Part shown: positions 62,175-64,000 of the stretch, one piece after another
Position numbering within the stretch: the first letter of the stretch is position 1
Layout: each line of letters starts with the position of its first letter
NCBI RefSeq assembly: GCF_009663145.1
Contig: NZ_VKHR01000023.1
Coordinates: forward strand, 1-64,000
Source: Shewanella sp. TC10
GTDB taxonomy: Bacteria > Pseudomonadota > Gammaproteobacteria > Enterobacterales > Shewanellaceae
DNA: 64,000 nucleotides
Direction of reading: 5' to 3'
Made by a program: the position numbers and the translations under genes
Notes under the pieces: generated by a model
Told to the model about the DNA's origin: nothing
Database searches by the model: none
Seen by the model: the letters and a program-made list of their open reading frames with translations, nothing else

Positions 62175-63074
62175 ATGAAGGATTTAATTTTCGGTGTCAT
62201 AGGTAATATGGAAGCTGAAGCTGATATTCTATTTCAAGATATTCTTTTTAAAGAAGAAGTCGCCAATGGTGCATTGAGAGATCAAGACCACATGGGGATG
62301 GTGGTAATTAAAAACCCTGATATCCCAGATTGCTCTGAAGCAATTAATGAAGGTGGTGAAGATCCTGCCTCTGAAATGTTAGAATCCATCAAGTTTTTAG
62401 AACGAAATCAAGTCCACTTTGCTGTGATGGCCTGCAATATCTCGCATTACTATCGAAATTCTTTACAAGCTAAAACTGATGTTTATTTACTGGATATGCT
62501 GCGAGCAACGACCCAGAAAATTAAACAAGAAAACCCAGACGCAATCGTTGGGGTTCTGTCTAGCAATGCGACTTATCTTTCTTCGATTTATGACAGGTAC
62601 CTGGATGAGGCTAAATTAGAGTTTCATAAACTCGAAATCGAAGTACAAGAACGGTATGTTCACAGTGCTATATTTGGTGCCAAAACAGGTGAACAATCAA
62701 CTTGCGGTGAAGAGTTACGAACTCCATTTGGGATCAAAGAAGGGGAGTTGACGAGCAATATAAAACTGTTAACCAAAGCTATTGAAACCTTAGTCGTAAA
62801 AGGAACAGATACTATTATTTTGGGCTGTACTGAATTGCCGTCAGTAAGAGCTCAACTTCAGGATAATTTTCCACAGATTGATTTCGTTGATCCTATGGAG
62901 GTGGTCGCTGAAAAAGTAGTGAATGTTTATGAAGCATCAAAAAGCTTGTACTTGAATGACCAATTGCCAGTAGGAATTGAAAATATGAACTTAATTGATA
63001 TGCATTCAGTTGATGATGTGGCTCACTATGTTGTTTCAAAAGTTAAAGCGCACCAGTCATCTTTAAATGCGTAG
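62175..63074 (+). CDS. Aspartate/glutamate racemase family protein
   Basis: 299 residues. The two-domain racemase fold is recognisable from VIGNMEAEADILFQD, the first catalytic Cys in FAVMACNISHYYR and the second in TIILGCTELPSVRAQL. The two-cysteine PLP-independent racemases and related epimerases or lyases share this plan, so the substrate (Asp, Glu or another acid) cannot be fixed. It is longer than typical aspartate racemases (about 230) by an extra 40 residues at the C-terminus and a loop near residue 30 (RDQDHMGMVV). Monocistronic as far as visible. Confidence 0.82.
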   Translation: MKDLIFGVIGNMEAEADILFQDILFKEEVANGALRDQDHMGMVVIKNPDIPDCSEAINEGGEDPASEMLESIKFLERNQVHFAVMACNISHYYRNSLQAKTDVYLLDMLRATTQKIKQENPDAIVGVLSSNATYLSSIYDRYLDEAKLEFHKLEIEVQERYVHSAIFGAKTGEQSTCGEELRTPFGIKEGELTSNIKLLTKAIETLVVKGTDTIILGCTELPSVRAQLQDNFPQIDFVDPMEVVAEKVVNVYEASKSLYLNDQLPVGIENMNLIDMHSVDDVAHYVVSKVKAHQSSLNA

Positions 63075-63272
63075 TTGAAAATCATCAACGTATTAAATTT
63101 ACTTTTGAACAGCGAGCATGAAACGCCCTGAATAATACACTAAAAAGTATTATATTTAGCTGAATTTAATAGTTATTTTTTAAAGTGAATTTTTAATGTT
63201 TTGAGATTAATAAGCATACAATCTAATTTTTATTGATATGATGTTATTTTTGAATCATTCGAAAGACGTTAA

Positions 63273-63962
63273 ATGATAAAAGTTGATGATTTAACCAAAG
63301 AATATCCCATGGGCGATTCCAGTGTAAAAGCGCTCAAAGGGGTAAGTTTTGAAATTAATGAAAATGAATTTGTGGCGATAATGGGACCTTCTGGTTCAGG
63401 TAAATCGACATTAATGAACATCATTGGCTGTTTAGATAAACCAACATCTGGCAGTTATCAGCTAAACGAGCAGCAAGTCGCATCGCTTGATGACGATGCA
63501 CTTTCTGTAGTGCGAAATAAAGATATTGGCTTTGTATTTCAGAGCTTTCATCTACTCCCTCGTCTATCCGCATTACAAAATGTACTACTTCCTCTACGTT
63601 TTTCGTCTTCTGAAACACAAGAAACTGACTATGCTCATGAGTTGTTAAATCGAGTCAGTTTGGCAGACCGTTATGATCATAGACCAAATCAGTTATCGGG
63701 CGGCCAACGTCAACGTGTTGCAATAGCGCGTTCATTAGTAAATAAACCCGCTATTCTGCTCGCTGATGAACCTACAGGTGCGCTTGATAGTAAGACATCG
63801 GTTGAAATCATGGCGTTGTTTACTGAACTGCATCGGGCAGGGCAAACTATTATTTTAGTCACACATGAAGAGGAAGTCGCAGCGTATGCCCAAAGAGTGA
63901 TCCGAATGCGGGATGGTGAAATTGTCGAAATAGAACATAATCTAGGAGAGTGCAATGCTTAA
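63273..63962 (+). CDS. ABC transporter ATP-binding protein, MacB/LolD-type
   Basis: 229 residues with a complete set of motifs: Walker [18 protein letters not shown]-loop [18 protein letters not shown], signature [19 protein letters not shown], Walker [14 protein letters not shown] and H-loop VTHEEEVAA. This is the ATPase of a MacB-like exporter of type VII ABC systems, which works with a periplasmic-domain permease. Its stop overlaps the next gene's start by 8 bases, so the permease is probably that next gene. Substrate unknown. Confidence 0.92.
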   Translation: MIKVDDLTKEYPMGDSSVKALKGVSFEINENEFVAIMGPSGSGKSTLMNIIGCLDKPTSGSYQLNEQQVASLDDDALSVVRNKDIGFVFQSFHLLPRLSALQNVLLPLRFSSSETQETDYAHELLNRVSLADRYDHRPNQLSGGQRQRVAIARSLVNKPAILLADEPTGALDSKTSVEIMALFTELHRAGQTIILVTHEEEVAAYAQRVIRMRDGEIVEIEHNLGECNA

Positions 63963-64000
63963 GTCGGTTAGCAGGATCTCGACATTAGGATTCACTTTTT
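63955..64000 (+). CDS. Start of the next ABC exporter gene, probably the permease (partial)
   Basis: Only 15 codons are visible ([15 protein letters not shown]). AGGAGAG lies a few bases before the ATG, which overlaps the ATPase stop by 8 bp. By position this should be the MacB/FtsX-type permease; the sequence present cannot confirm it. Confidence 0.55.
   Translation, partial: MLKSVSRISTLGFTF

Overview
The window looks like a chromosomal segment of a marine gammaproteobacterium, most likely Shewanella or a close relative. This rests on low to moderate GC, the blocks comEC-msbA-lpxK-Trm112, lolCDE and mfd-csiV, and small families common in that group (DUF3624, DUF2986, DUF2062, YecM). That assignment is inference from gene content; no rRNA or tRNA genes were seen. 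Layout: 1-3.4 kb holds the end of an EAL protein and a BaeSR-like two-component system diverging from two small genes. 3.8-9.6 kb holds a two-domain QueD-like protein, an envelope M23 peptidase, yecM, an L,D-transpeptidase, and a K+ channel overlapping a MATE exporter. 10-18.5 kb holds small lipoprotein, redox, AsmA-like, acetyltransferase and membrane genes. 18.6-21.3 kb is an accessory insert: a frameshifted relic of the asnB 3' end, an unrecognised 390-residue protein and a decayed IS30-type element, next to intact asnB. 23-34 kb holds an M28 peptidase, nagD, sdaA, nagZ, csiV and mfd. 34.1-38.1 kb holds a PilZ-like gene and lolCDE. Immediately after lolE, at 38229-38653, sits what looks like a single solitary integron gene cassette (a Cys-rich ORF plus attC) with no integrase in the window. 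38.9-45 kb holds regulators, a CurA-type reductase and small genes. 45.4-51.6 kb is the DUF2062/comEC/msbA/lpxK/Trm112 region. 52-61 kb holds a kinase-like protein, a periplasmic MBL hydrolase and a three-gene RND efflux operon. 61.6-64 kb holds an acetyltransferase, an Asp/Glu racemase-family protein and the start of a MacB-type ABC exporter. Functional themes: the core genes mostly serve the envelope. These are lipoprotein sorting (LolCDE), lipid A export and phosphorylation (MsbA, LpxK), murein turnover and linking (NagZ, M23 protein, L,D-transpeptidase, CsiV) and efflux (MATE, RND). Repeats: four copies of a 267/281-bp MITE-like element (perfect or near-perfect terminal inverted repeats, TA-flanked, nested internal hairpins) lie in intergenic gaps at 3.4, 9.6, 11.1 and 45.1 kb. 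At least seven short tandem arrays (7- to 21-bp units) are scattered through the window, one of them inside comEC, where it encodes ten five-residue units. The strongest candidates for something new are the lone integron cassette behind lolE, the asnB-associated insert, the structured MITE family, and the Pro/Arg-rich sensor kinase locus at the left end.
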